Below, piece by piece: positions 36,256 to 47,023 of a stretch of DNA of 64,000 nucleotides. The notes beneath the pieces are model-generated. The model was not told the DNA's origin. It did no database searches and saw only the letters and a list, made by a program, of their open reading frames with translations. The DNA is taken from positions 63,517 to 127,516 of the forward strand of contig WTPW01001005.1 in NCBI GenBank assembly GCA_009809945.1, in the 5' to 3' direction. Position numbers and translations under genes: made by a program. Each line of letters starts with the position of its first letter. The stretch's first letter is position 1. Source of the DNA: Gigaspora margarita. Lineage: Eukaryota; Glomeromycota; Glomeromycetes; Diversisporales; Gigasporaceae.

Positions 36256-36900
36256 ACCGTATTGCGGCCACCACATAAGTAATATTTTAGTGAATATTAA
36301 TTAGTCTTGATATTTGTGGCATTTTAATTATTTGCAATCACCACATGAGTCATATTTTAGGGAATATTACTTAGCCTTGATATTTGTGGCTGCTTGATTA
36401 TTTATTCACGGGATTTACAGTGCAATTAAACTTTTAACTTCAGAGAGATCAATTTATCTCGTGACAACATAAGGCAAAAAAAAAAATCCAAATCCGGTTT
36501 TCTTGACAACATTCATGTTTGTGTAATGCATATGCAAGCCAATTAGAACATTTTTAACATGGGCACATCATAGAGATTTACCATATTGCAGCCACCACAT
36601 AAGTCATTTTAGCGAATATTACTTAGCTTTGATATTTGTGGCTTTTTGATTATTTGCGGTCATCACATGAGTCATATTTTAGTGAATATTACTTAGCCTT
36701 ATATTTGTGGCTCCTTGATTATTTATTCACGGGATTTACAGTGCAATTAAATTTTAGCTTCAGAGAGATAAATTTATCTTGTGACAACATAAGACAAAAA
36801 AAATCCAAATCCCGGTTTTCTTGACAACATTTATGTTTGTGTGTATGCATAAGCAAGCAAATCAGTACGTTTTTAACGCAGACACATTATGGAGATTTAA
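36256..36900 (+). repeat. Two-unit tandem duplication of 324 bp with internal sub-repeats
   Basis: Units start at 36256 (ACCGTATTGCGGCCACCACA) and 36580 (ACCATATTGCAGCCACCACA) and agree along their length. Each begins with two sub-repeats of about 85 bases containing CACATAAGTAATATTTTAGTG and GATATTTGTGGC. Each also contains GGGATTTACAGTGCAATTAA. Confidence 0.85.
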
Positions 36901-37070
36901 TAGTATATATATTTATTTATTTAATCGTGAAAAATCCAGAAACTTTACTCAATCCCAGAAACTTGCAAATCCCATGCGGGATTTTTAAAAATATCGAGAT
37001 TTGCCATCACTAATTGTAGATTAATTCTTTAGGTTTTGGGAAACATTTTAATATGAGTTTTATTAAAATT

Positions 37071-38460
37071 TTACTCATTCAATTCCATACAATCTTCAAG
37101 TGAAGATTCGTCATCAGTTTTATCATTAATTAATAATGCATTACAATCTTTTTTTTTATAATCTTTTGCAAAATTAAGTACTGTTCGCCATAAACCTATA
37201 ATAACTTTAGAATTTACTTTTTTTTAAAAGTCCAGAGAAGTTTATTTCTAATTTCAAGAAGATTCATGTGCGGGCCAGTTTTTGTCATCTTTTACAATAG
37301 CCCAAACTCCTTCAATCGGTTGAAGTTCACAGTGGTATGGTGGAGTAAAAAAAACTCTATGACCATATTTTTAGATATTTCTACAAATGCAAAGGGAACA
37401 TACTTTTTATTTTGTTTTACAAGCTCAAGAAGTTCTACTTTATATATATTAGAAGAGGCAACAATATCCTTGCGAATTAACCAATCCAAAATTTGCGATT
37501 TTTTTCAACTCGCCATTTGTGATAATGGGCACCATCCATGTGAATATCTGTTTTACCATATTTTTCCAGAATTGTAATATATAATTTTGTAAAAAAAGAT
37601 TCAAAAATATCTGAATTAAAATTGCCATGATAATCTATTTGATCAGGTGCAATTTTAGAATCTTTAACGGCATCTAGAATACTATTCCATGCTTCTATAT
37701 TAGATCGTTTTCATCCTTTATTTGATGGTGCTTTGATAGTTGGATCCAAATATGGATAGAACCCAGAACCAGCTCACCATATATTTGGTCAGAAATTCCA
37801 TTACAAAAAGTAATAGTTTCTTCAAAAATTACAAGAAGCAGTTCATGACCTGGTTCTAAAACTATTCTTTTATGAGAAACTGAAGTATTGGAAGTTGTAT
37901 GATGGAGGTGGCAATAAGAATTATCCAAAAATACTTCATGTCGATAGTTGAGTACGAATATATTGACATCAGAATGATACATTGTTTGGAGATTCATAAA
38001 ATACATTTCTATGATTACCACAGCCATAGTAATAGCCCAAAGTATACAGTACACGAAGTAGCTGCCATTTAGAAAGCCTAAACACATTTTCAGCAAGAAA
38101 ATGGCGAAGAATTGGTCTTGAAATAGAATTCCCATTTTTATTCGCACTAATAATCTTTCATACAAAAGTGAAACGATATCAGGATTGGATTTTAATAAGG
38201 GCGTCTGATTGGTTTGTGTGTAATAATTGTACCAGTTTTATATTTGTTCTATTCACAGATAACCCGACCAACAGTACATTCTAAAATCCCTAGGACCTTA
38301 GCAATGTACTTACATAATATTGTTTTTTTTTTGGTGAGGATTTTTCCTCTGAGAAATATTTATAAGCACTTATAACCATTTTTTTCATTATCATTTAGCG
38401 GAGCAGCATTTTGCTTGGTACTGGATGGAAGAATTCTAGGATGATAAAAATTATACACTA
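37071..38460 (-). pseudogene. IS630/Tc1-type DDE transposase relic
   Basis: The protein runs on the minus strand and needs several frame changes. An N-terminal helix-turn-helix-like segment (AKVLGILECTVGRVICE) lies near 38260-38310. SKWQLLRVLYTLGYYYG and RNVFYESPNN follow near 37990-38080. The first catalytic Asp is in VFLDNSYCHLHH (about 37910-37945). GRELLLVIF-like and GISDQIYGEL lie downstream. The second Asp is in IHMDGAHYHKW (about 37512-37545). The Glu is in FTPPYHCELQPIEGVW (about 37285-37335), and the C-terminus is acidic with DDESSLEDCMELNE, stop at 37071. The D, D and E positions all survive, but frameshifts near 37290-37400, 37570-37700 and 37900-38000 inactivate the gene. The longest open piece is 37695-38165. 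It would have cut and joined its host transposon ends at TA sites. Confidence 0.85.
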
Positions 38461-39022
38461 GGTAAGTATTGCTTGTTACCAATTTACTTTAAATAAAAAA
38501 AAATTATGTAATTATTTGAGTTACACATAACTTTAAATTAGATCACGTGAAGGCATTGATTTTTGATGTATCTATCTTTTTGTATAACTAAAAACTCAGA
38601 GGTCCCATCACCCATAACTTTACTCAATTAATATTTATTCTCTTCATCATTATACACTCGACCTCTCAAATACTGTGTACTGTAAATCTGGTGCTGCCCA
38701 CTCTTGAGTTCCATAGTTTTGCATGAAATTGGTCGAGTGATAATTAAATTACCTTGCATATGATTGATTAAATTAAAGGTTATAATCATTATAATTGATC
38801 AAAAAAATAGAATTGACTGAACCAACTTTTGAAATTGATTATATCAAGTTCGAATCTCTAATTATAATCGATTAAACTTTATGATCAATCATAGCCTTTT
38901 GATCGATTATAATTGATCAAATGGCTATGATCGGGATCGAACAACAATTTTCGTGATCAATAATGACTGATTTGACTAAGCAATCAGTCATACTATGATC
39001 GATTTCAATCTCTAATCAAAAG

Positions 39023-39190
39023 CACAATTTCTCTTATTACTGTAAATGATATTGCCTTTGGTATACTCAAAATACTTATCTTGCAACTTAAATCTAACAC
39101 TAAAACATTATAACATGTGTGAAACATAAAGAACAATAATGAACAAAAGATCAAAATTGAGTTTTACACTAACTGAAAATACTCTAACTT
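39023..39190 (+). pseudogene. L2 ORF2, short middle piece
   Basis: About 55 codons between two insertions. NNNEQKIKIEFYTN corresponds to KLQEINKRLDFYTN in L1 (about 6470-6512). The left edge is the target octamer of the 4.3-kb element and the right edge that of the next element. Confidence 0.65.
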
Positions 39191-41016
39191 AGTGCTCCTA
39201 CGAACCAGACTCGAACCTAACTTTAGTCAAGTCTGAGTCTGGTTCGATTTTTGGACTGGACTCAGACTTTTATATTCAGACTTTTTAGTCAAGTCCAAGT
39301 TCGGTCCGGGTCCGGTTCGAAGTTCGCGAACTAGTCCGAGTTCGGAATATAATTATATGTATTTTTTGTTGCTGAACAAGTTTACTTAGTGCATGTTTTT
39401 AGAATTAATTAGTAAAATTTTATGAATTATAAGATTTTATAAAATTTTATTAATAAAATTTTATAAAATCTTATAATTCACAAAATTTTATTAATTAATT
39501 CTAACTTTATGCACTAAGTAAACCTTTTCAGCACCTAAAAATGCATCAAATCGGCATAATTATTTTTATTTTACTTGAAATTTAGAGGATAGATGAAAAA
39601 ACTTGGATTTTTGATCAAAAAAGTCAAATTTATCTCCAAATTTCAAGTAAATAAAAAACAATCGGCTGATTTAATGTATTTTTAGGTGCTGAATAAGTTT
39701 AATTAGTGCATTAAGTTAGAATTAATTAGTGAAAACTTGTGAATCACAAGATTTTATAGAATTTTATTAATAGAATTCTATGAAATCTTATGATTAACAA
39801 AATTTTATTAATTATTTCTAACTTTATGCACTAAGTAAAATTGTTCAGCACCTACAAATACATTAAAACAGCCAAATTTTTTTTTATTTTGCTTGAAATT
39901 TGGAGAATAGATGCTTAAATTTGATTTTTTTGATCAAAAATCCAAAATTATACATCTATTCTCTAAATTTCTAGTAAAATAAAAATAATCATGCCGATTT
40001 GATGTATTTTTAGGTGCTGAAAAAGTTTACTTAGTGCATTAAGTTAGAATTAATTAATAAAAAATTGTGAATTATAAGGTTTTATAGAATTTTATTAGTA
40101 AAATTCTATAATAACTTATAACTCACAAATTCTTATTAATTAATTCTAACTTAATGCACTAGGTAAAATTATTCAGCACCTAAAAATACATCAAATCGGT
40201 ATAATTATTTTATTTAACTTGAAATTTAGAGAATAGATGCATAATTTTGGATTTTTGATCAAAAAAATCAAATTTAAGCATCTATTCTCCAAATTTCAAG
40301 TAAAATAAAAAACATTCAGCTGTTTTAATGTGTTTGTAGGTGCTGAACAATTTTCTTAGTGCATAAAGTTAGAATTAATTAATAAAATTTTGTAAATCAT
40401 AAGATTTCATAGAATTCTATTAATAAAATTTTATAAAATCTTGTGATTCACAAGATTTCACTAATGAATTCTAACTTAATGCACTAAGTAAACATATTCA
40501 GACCTAAAGATACATTAAATCAGCTGATTGTTTTTTATTTTACTTGAAATTTGAAGAAAAGATGCTTAAATTTGGCTTTTTTGATCAAAAATCCAAAATT
40601 TAATATCTATCCTCTAAATTTCAAGTAAAATAAAAATACTTATGCTGAATTGATGCATTTTTAGATGCTTAATAAGTTTACTTAGTGCATAAAGTTAGAA
40701 TTAATTAATAATATTTTGTAAATTATAAGATTTTATAAAATTTTATTAATAAAATTTTATAAAATCTTATAATTCATAAAATTTTACTAATTAATTCTAA
40801 AAACTTTACTAATTAATTCTAAATCATGCACTAAGTAAACTTGTTCAACACCAAAAAATACATATAACTATATTCAACTCAGACCAGTTCACGAACTTCG
40901 AACTGGACCTGGACTGAACTTTTAATTGAGTCTGAGTCTGGTCCAAAATTAGAAAAATTTAGAGTTCAAGTCCAGTTCGAACCCGGACTGAACCCGAATC
41001 AAACCTAGAAGCACTA
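39191..41016. mobile_element. hAT-like element, GGTTCGAA family with palindrome array
   Basis: The tips AGTGCTCCTACGAACC and (read inward) TAGTGCTTCTAGG are inverted. Octamers TCTAACTT (39183-39190) and CCTAACTT (41017-41024) match at seven of eight positions. Each end has about 150 bases of GGTCCGGTTCGAAGTTCG-type words, notably rich in CpG on the left. The interior is an array of five units of about 325 bp of alternating palindromes. No coding capacity. Confidence 0.88.
39370..40860. repeat. Five-unit array of alternating palindromes
   Basis: Direct boundary words near GTTTACTTAGTGCAT occur at about 39380, 39694, 40025, 40350 and 40677; inverse words GCACTAAGTAAAC occur at about 39511, 39826, 40157, 40480 and 40828. 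Between them the unit alternates an AATTAATTAGTAAAATTTT palindrome with a TTGATCAAAAAAGTC palindrome. It is the same array as at 2620-2736 plus 10341-11680, with the same number of units. Confidence 0.85.
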
Positions 41017-41024
41017 CCTAACTT

Positions 41025-41090
41025 TACTTCTAATACTACCTAATGGTTATTAAAACTACAGGAGGACAGTTCTGATATTACACAAGTTTA
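41025..41090 (+). pseudogene. L2 ORF2, last recognisable piece
   Basis: NFTSNTT, stop, WLLKLQED aligns with NDFTNHTTRILDSILK of L1 (6523-6570). The match ends near 41090. The reverse transcriptase that should follow is absent. Confidence 0.5.
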
Positions 41091-41529
41091 ATAGTAATGT
41101 GAAAATTGTTATTTTATATAAAAATCATATAAATTCATATATATTGTGTTTGAATGGTCAAAGTCTTAATTGTTAATTTTTTTTAGAAATAACCTGCTAC
41201 CTGGATTTCTTTTTTTTTTTGAAACTCAAAATAGACAAAAGTAAATAATTAATTATAAAGAACTTTTATAGCTGCTCTTTTATTGTTAAAAAAACTGAAT
41301 CATATATTCATATAAGACAAAAAAATGAAGGTAAGAGATCATACACATAACTCAAAGCCTATAAACTGTTTCAAACTGTCTTTATTTTAATTACCCAAAG
41401 CCAAACTAGTTAGAGTTAACATAAGGTTTTATTTTTTTATAGTAGCAAAATCTTTCAAAAGATTTTGTAAAATTTTTTGAAAAAACTTGCAAACTGCAGA
41501 TTTTGAAATATTTCTGAAGTAATTTCAAA
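41091..41529. other. AT-rich DNA without a recognisable gene
   Basis: Nothing that I can assign. The right part (from about 41450) merges into TTTGAAATATTTC-type words of the following element. Confidence 0.5.
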
Positions 41530-42307
41530 AATACTTTAGTTCAAAATAATTCAAAATATTTTTAAAATGTTTTAGATCTAAGCTAGATGAGTATATCTGT
41601 AATCTGTTTATACCAAGGGCGTATTGGACTATATTTTCAAAATATTTTGAAATATTTCAAAATATTTCAAAATTTTGTATAATATTACAAGATCAGATTA
41701 GATCTTTTATAAATTAGATCTTTTTTCATTTTGATTTTTTGATTTTATTTTGTTTTTTTTATTTATTTATTTTTTAATTTTTTTCACAATTTACAAAAAT
41801 TAGCTTTTGCAAGAAAACCAACAACTATTCGGCACTTTGCAAGAACACCAATTTGACTTTGCACATCAACTCAGTCTTCTGACTCTTTGCAAGAACACAC
41901 AACTGATTTCTCCAGCAATTTCTAAATTTTCAAGAATGCTTTTTTAAAGAGATGATTTAGTTTGGCACAAGTTTTCGCAAGTACTTGCAAAGTTTCGCTT
42001 TTTTATTTTTGTTTACCATTTTTAGTTTTTTTGGTTTTTTTTTTAAACTTTTTTTATTAATTTATTTTATTCTGGTACTTTGTGAGAACACTAACATCTC
42101 TAGCACTTTGCAAAACATACTAGATTTCTCTGCCTATTTTTTAGAAATGTTTAAAAAAAAGAGAGAAACAAAGGTAATAGTAAAAGCAAAAGAGATAGCT
42201 GAAGCAAAAGAGATAGCTGAAGCAAAAATGATAGTTAAAACAAAGAAGTAAAGATATTAGCTAACTGTGGGGTATATAAAAATAAGTGTATAGAGTTAGT
42301 TTTTTAT

Positions 42308-43018
42308 TTTTTCTTCTACAAATAGTAATGGAATTAGATGTGACAACATGTGAAAATAGTTAAAATAATATGTAGTAATGTAAAATAATACTGTAAAAAT
42401 ATAATATAATATATAATAAAATATGTAATATTTATTAAAATATATATTTAATTTAAAAATGTAATACATAATGTATAATAATGATAATAAACAAATATAA
42501 AATTTTATATTACAGTAAATTGCAAAAATTTTAAAAAATTTTAAAAATTTGCAAATTATTACAAAAATATTGCAAAATATTGCAGATTTACATGATAATA
42601 TGCAAAATATTACCTCCTGTGACCCTGAAAGGATAATTAAATAGAGGTTTGCATTTTTTATTTGGTCTATTTCACAATATTTTACAATATAATTTGATCT
42701 TTTAGGGGTTATAGAAGGTAATATTTCACATATTATCGTGTAAATCTGTAATATTTTGCAATATTTCACAATAATTCGCAAAATTTTAAAATTTTTTAAA
42801 ATTTTTGCAATTTAATATAAAATTTTATATTTTTTATTATCATAATTATCATTATATATGTTACATTTTAAATTAAATATATATTTTAATAAATATTACA
42901 TATTTTTATTATATATTATATTTTAATTATTATACATTTTTTACAGTATCATTTTATATTACTACATATTATTTTAACTACTTTTGCACTTTGTTGCATC
43001 TAATTCCATTACTATTTG
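42308..43018. repeat. 700-bp palindrome
   Basis: CAAATAGTAATGGAATTAGA at the left end is matched by the inverse TCTAATTCCATTACTATTTG at the right end. The arms follow each other closely over AATATTGCAAAATATTACAG-type words up to a centre of about 30 unpaired bases near 42650-42680. Confidence 0.85.
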
Positions 43019-45108
43019 CATCAGCAAATTTTATATATAGATATATATCGATTACTAACCGGTAAGATATATATCGATGATCAACACCCCTGCTGATTAT
43101 TATTGATAGTGATAGTAATCGATATATATCTGGTTAATCGATATATATCTACTAGATATATATCGATTAACCAAATATATATCGATAATCAACACCCTGC
43201 TGATTATTATCAATAGTGATAGTAATCGATATATATCTAATATGATATCAATTAATAATTATTATATTTACATAATCATGCTTGCAAGGTTTCGCAATTT
43301 ATTATAAATTTTATTTTTTTTTTATTATTATTATATATTATATTTTAAATTAAATAATCAATATTTGCAAGTTTTCACAATTTAATATAAAAATTATTTA
43401 TTTATTATTATTATATATTATATTATATTACATATTTTTATTATATATTATTATAAAAAAAAATGAAAAACCAAAAAAAACCCCCCCGAAAAAAAATAAC
43501 AAAAAAACAAAACCGAAAAATAGTAATAATTTTTAACTACTTTCGCACTTCATTGCTTATATTCACTACTTTTTGCAAAGTGTCAGAGAAGTTAGGGTTG
43601 TTGTTCTTGCAAGTACCAGAAAAGTCAGATTGTTTTCTTGCAAAGTTTCAAAAAAAGTTAGGAATAAATAAAATAAAATTAAAAAAATAAGTAAAAAAAG
43701 AAAAACAAACAAAAACAGCAAACTAAATAAAAAAAAACAAAGCTCTAAATCTCTATTTTCCTAAAGTAAGAGTTCGTTTCTTATAATTTAGAAATCGTTG
43801 AAGGTTTTCGCAATGACTGGAATAATAAAAAAATAAAAATTAAAGAAATAAGTAAAAAAAAACAATAGAATATAAGCAAACTAAATAAAAATAAAAATAA
43901 AACCCCAAATCTCCATTATATTTGCTTCTATTCGCTTATATTTGCTTCTATTTGCTTATATTCGCTTATATTCACTACTTTCTAAAAAATAGTAAGTAAA
44001 AAAAATAAAAAAACTATTCTCAGAAGTGTTAGTGTTATACCACCTGTACAAACACAAAAGAACAAGAAAAATTACCCATATGACCCTGTACGAATGCAAG
44101 AGAACAAGCAAGACTACCCTATACGAATGCAACAGAAATGAGCAAAACCACCCCATACAAACGCAAGAGAAAAAAAACAAATAGACCACCTACAAGAACA
44201 CTAAAAATCTATGCAATACCATCTACAAGAATACCAAGAGGCACGTAAAGCTATTCCACAAAAACACCAACGACACAAGCTAGCGACAATTCCAACAATG
44301 ACACCAATGACGACATCAACTACAACACTAGCGATGACACCAACTAGGACAACACCAATGCGTTGCCTTGCGCAAAGTGTTGGAAAGTCTCTATATTTCA
44401 TGCCAAAAAGTGTTTTTTTGTAGAAATAAAATAAAAAAAATAATAAATAAAAGAAAAAAAATAATACTAAATGAAACGAACTGTAACAAAAAAAAACAAA
44501 GCGAAAATGAAAAACAATATAAAAGTGATAGAAGATCTAAATTATAAACAAAAAAAATAAACAAAGATCTAATCTGATCTTGTATTATGATTATCAAAAC
44601 ATTTCAAAACAAATCGAAACATTTTGAAAATATTAATTAAACGTGTCCTTGGTATGATTTAGGATACAGATCTACAGATCCAGCCCAGTTCTAAAATATT
44701 TTGAATATATTCGAAATATCAAAAAAAAAAGGAAAAAAAAAAGAAAGAGAGAGAGAAGAAAAGGGAAGGAGAAAAAAGGGAGAAAGAAAAAAAGAAAAAT
44801 GAGAGAAAAAAAGGGAGGGAGAAGTAAAAATCATTCGAAAACACTTTTTTTTTTTTTTTTTACCCGGTGACGGTCAAAACATTATGTAATCATTAAAGAT
44901 CTGTTAATCATTATATATCATTTCAAATAATTCTGATTATAATCGATTTATAGATATATAACGATTTAATATAAAAAAATGATATATATCGATTTAGATA
45001 TATATCGATTTTTATCAAATTAATCAATATATAATGATATTTTATAATCGATATAAAACGATTAAGCATTATATATCGATTAATATCTATATATAAAATT
45101 TGCGGATG
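43019..45108 (+). mobile_element. 2.1-kb TCGATATATATC-ended element, copy B
   Basis: The tips CATCAGCAAATTTTATATA and (read inward) CATCCGCAAATTTTATATA are inverted. TG is present on each side. The opposite arm of the host palindrome shows the uninterrupted site ATTTGTAGAAG, which fixes the boundaries to within a base or two. Both ends carry CGATATATATC words; the interior has A-rich tracts, a TTGCAAAGTGT motif, ACGACATCAACTACAAC-type short repeats (44260-44350) and a polypurine tract. No protein recognised. Confidence 0.8.
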
Positions 45109-45307
45109 TGTAAAAGAAAAAATAAAAAACTAACTCTAAACACTTATTTTATATATTTACAGTTAGCTATTGTCTCTACTTCTTTGTTTTAACTGTTATT
45201 TTGCTTCAGCTATCTCTTTTGTTTTGACTATCACCTTCATTTCTTTCTTTTTTCTAAACACTTCTAAAAAATAGTTAAAGAAATCTAGTATGTTTTGCAA
45301 AGTGCTA

Positions 45308-45574
45308 GAGAACAGAACTATCTTTACAATTCATATGATTATACTTAGATTTAATGAATTTAATAGAAATATCAAGTCTTAATATCAGCTGTAATAATTA
45401 AATTAATATTCAAAATATACTAATTACAAAGTTATATTTAGCACTAATATTGTAATTATATTATATTTCTGGTTTTAGTATAACAATATTGTACAAATAT
45501 AAAAGTTACAAAAAATTATTAATTTTGATATAACCTGTTGTCCCAGGGCATGATCTAAATCAATGCCTTGACCC
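45308..45574. other. AT-rich DNA without a recognisable gene
   Basis: No feature recognised, apart from the GTTGTCCCAGGGCATG stretch near 45537 that belongs to the AGAGCTTTGACC-like repeat around the next element. Confidence 0.45.
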
Positions 45575-45890
45575 CGTGTTGTATGTTTTGGCTGTCTATG
45601 GCCTTTTTTGACTTGTTTATATCCAAAATTGTCCAATATCCAAGCTTGTACAAAGCTTGTCTAGGCTTTAATAATTAATAAATCTATCTAAAAATATATA
45701 ACTATATATTTTTTTAGGTCTAACATATTTTAGTTAAAATTTAAATAAGTTATCTTAATAAAATTTTAAGCAATTTTACTTTATTTAATTGTCAAAAATT
45801 GTTCAAAATTGTCCAAACTTATTGACCAAAGCTGTCCACCTTGACCTGTTTATATTATTATTTTTGACCTGTGTTATAGCTCTAATTGAA
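45575..45890. mobile_element. hAT-like MITE, TTGTCCAAA family, copy 2, within an AGAGCTTTGACC-like repeat
   Basis: From CGTGTTGTATG the sequence follows the copy at 58836-59114 (GGCTGTC, TTGTCCAA words, TATATTTTTTTAGG, then inverse words) to about 45835. Its right tip is missing or altered (GCTGTCCACCTTGACC). To the right, GACCTG words end in GTTATAGCTCTA near 45885, the tip of another family, so two families are joined here. Confidence 0.6.
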
Positions 45891-46096
45891 AAAATCCAAT
45901 AGAATATCAATAATAAAACCAATTACAATACCAATAATAACACTAACAACAAATAATAGCAATAGTATAACAAAGAATAACAGGCTAAATAAATAAATAA
46001 AAAATAAAAAATTAGCAAAAAAAGCAATGAGAGTAAAGGCAAGTAAAAAAAAAAACAAATAAAAAAACATCAAAGATAATTTATACTTGTCTATAC

Positions 46097-47015
46097 TAAA
46101 GCTGCTGGTGAAACTAAACTGTAATAGTGCACTAGTTTTTACCAATCACCAATCACCAACTAGCATTGGTGAAACTGGTAAAACTGGTGATACTGCAAAA
46201 ATGGTGATACTGGTGAAGCTGGTGATACTGGTAATATTGGTGCAACTGGTGAAACTGGTGATACTAGTAATACTACTATATGTGTCTGAAAATAGATCAA
46301 TAACTTAACGTCTTTGATCCAAAAATAGGCTACTTCACGATCGACAATAGTCACTATATAGTAAAGTCTAAATTCTACTATATAAATCGATTATTATCGC
46401 TTAATTAAACTTATTCAGAAGATCAAATTACACATATTATAAAATTTTTAGTAAGATTAAAGAACATTTTATTATTTGACTTTTAATTTTTACTTTTGAC
46501 AAAAAAATTAAAAGTTTTTAAAAAATATATTCGATGAAAGTAAAAATTGAAAGTTAAATAATAAAATGTTATCCTATTTGTATGAAAATTTTAGATAAAA
46601 TGCATTTTGATATTCTGAACATATTTACTTAGTGAATATAATCGATTTACATAGTAAAATTTGGACTTTACTATGTAGTGACTACTTGCAATCGCTAAAA
46701 ACCTCATTCATCTGAAAAATAAGCTACCCAAAATTGGTATTACCAGTATCAGTAGTATCACTAATATCACTGTATCACCAATTTCACCAGTATCACTATT
46801 TCACTAGTATCACCAGTTTTACTAGTATTACCAGTTTCACCAGTATCACCTATTTCACCAGTATCACCAGTTTTACTAGTATTACCAGTATCACCAGTAT
46901 CATCAGTATTACCTAGTTTCATCTAGTTTCACCAGTTTCACCAAATCACTTTTTAAGTTTCACCAGTTTTACCAGTTTCAACTAGTGAAACTAATTAGTT
47001 TCACTAGCAGCTTTA
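46097..47015. mobile_element. hAT-like element, TGGTGATACTGG family
   Basis: The tips TAAAGCTGCTGGTGAAACTA and TAGTTTCACTAGCAGCTTTA are inverted with a single mismatch. The octamer GTCTATAC is duplicated perfectly (46089-46096, 47016-47023). The arms consist of repeated TGGTGAAACTGG / TGGTGATACTGG words on the left and the inverse on the right (46735-46990). The middle (46275-46730) is a degenerate AAAATAAGC-type TA-MITE. The 60-87 codon frames over the repeats are artefacts of the repeat. Confidence 0.88.
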
Positions 47016-47023
47016 GTCTATAC

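Larger units (their letters stand above)
35095..37012. mobile_element. hAT-like element, TAGTGATGG tips, 1.9 kb
   Basis: The tips TAGTGATGGGCAA and TTTGCCATCACTA are inverted. The octamer ATTGTAGA is duplicated perfectly (35087-35094, 37013-37020). Subterminal CCCATGTGGGATTTG and CCCATGCGGGATTT correspond to each other. The left end is split by a smaller hAT-like MITE (35125-35409). The interior has a 324-bp tandem duplication. Confidence 0.9.
35021..38590 (-). mobile_element. IS630/Tc1-type DNA transposon, dead, interrupted
   Basis: The left end GGTGCAAAAATATAGATACC and the right end GATGTATCTATCTTTTTGTA are imperfect inverted repeats ending near TAGTC and AACTA. Skipping the hAT-like insertion at 35095-37012 and one target octamer leaves about 1.64 kb, a normal length for a Tc1-type element with one transposase gene. 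That gene is present on the minus strand at 37071-38460. Confidence 0.75.
34742..39014. mobile_element. hAT-like element, TGATCAATCA family, 4.3 kb
   Basis: The tips TAGAGATTGGAATCA and TGATCGATTTCAATCTCTA are inverted. Octamers ACCAAAAG (34734-34741) and ATCAAAAG (39015-39022) match at seven of eight positions. Both ends carry repeated TTGATCA / TGATCAAT words. Its interior contains a Tc1-like element (35021-38590). L2 coding resumes immediately to the right. Confidence 0.88.
24310..41090 (+). mobile_element. LINE copy L2, split by five insertions
   Basis: Pieces of one LINE lie at 27490-30227, 34224-34741, 39023-39190 and 41025 to about 41090. By inference, further 5' pieces lie at 26665-26719 and from about 24310 to 24764. 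The coding pieces read on into each other when the intervening elements and one copy of each target duplication are skipped. Encoded protein matches L1 in order: ORF1 modules, endonuclease, then the linker before the reverse transcriptase. The reverse transcriptase itself is missing, so the 3' end was lost near 41090. The copy is more decayed than L1. Confidence 0.75.
41530..45307. mobile_element. Large palindromic relative of the 2.1-kb family, interrupted by copy B
   Basis: A palindrome centred near 42665 has arms 42308-42650 and 42680-43018. Outside copy B the right arm continues at 45109-45307, matching the left arm 42110-42308 inverted; GAGATAGCTGAAGCAAAA is shared. Further left (41530-42100) lie inverted relatives of the middle of copies A-C (AAGATCTAATCTGATCTTG-like, TTGCAAAGTGC words). 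So the host element is an older, rearranged member of the same family. No protein is recognisable; the frame at 42296-42781 is AT-driven. Confidence 0.65.

Noticed and set aside
37266..37577. 103-codon plus-strand frame
   Set aside because: It is the complement of the transposase relic on the minus strand, where the D and E motifs are found.
42296..42781. 161-codon minus-strand frame
   Set aside because: It runs across the 700-bp palindrome and its composition (Ile, Tyr, Phe, Cys) follows from TATTTTGCAAATATT-type DNA.
44201..44423. Overlapping frames with Val/Gly or Thr/Pro-rich products
   Set aside because: Shadows of ACGACATCAACTAC-type short repeats, repeated at 60.6-60.8 kb in copy C.
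45882..46145. 87-codon minus-strand frame that looks like membrane segments
   Set aside because: Hydrophobicity comes from AATAATAAC-type simple sequence; it also overlaps the target site and the left end of a word-ended element.
46087..46916. Frames with Val-Lys-Leu or Ser-Ile-Thr repeats
   Set aside because: Translations of TGGTGATACTGG word repeats in a transposable element.
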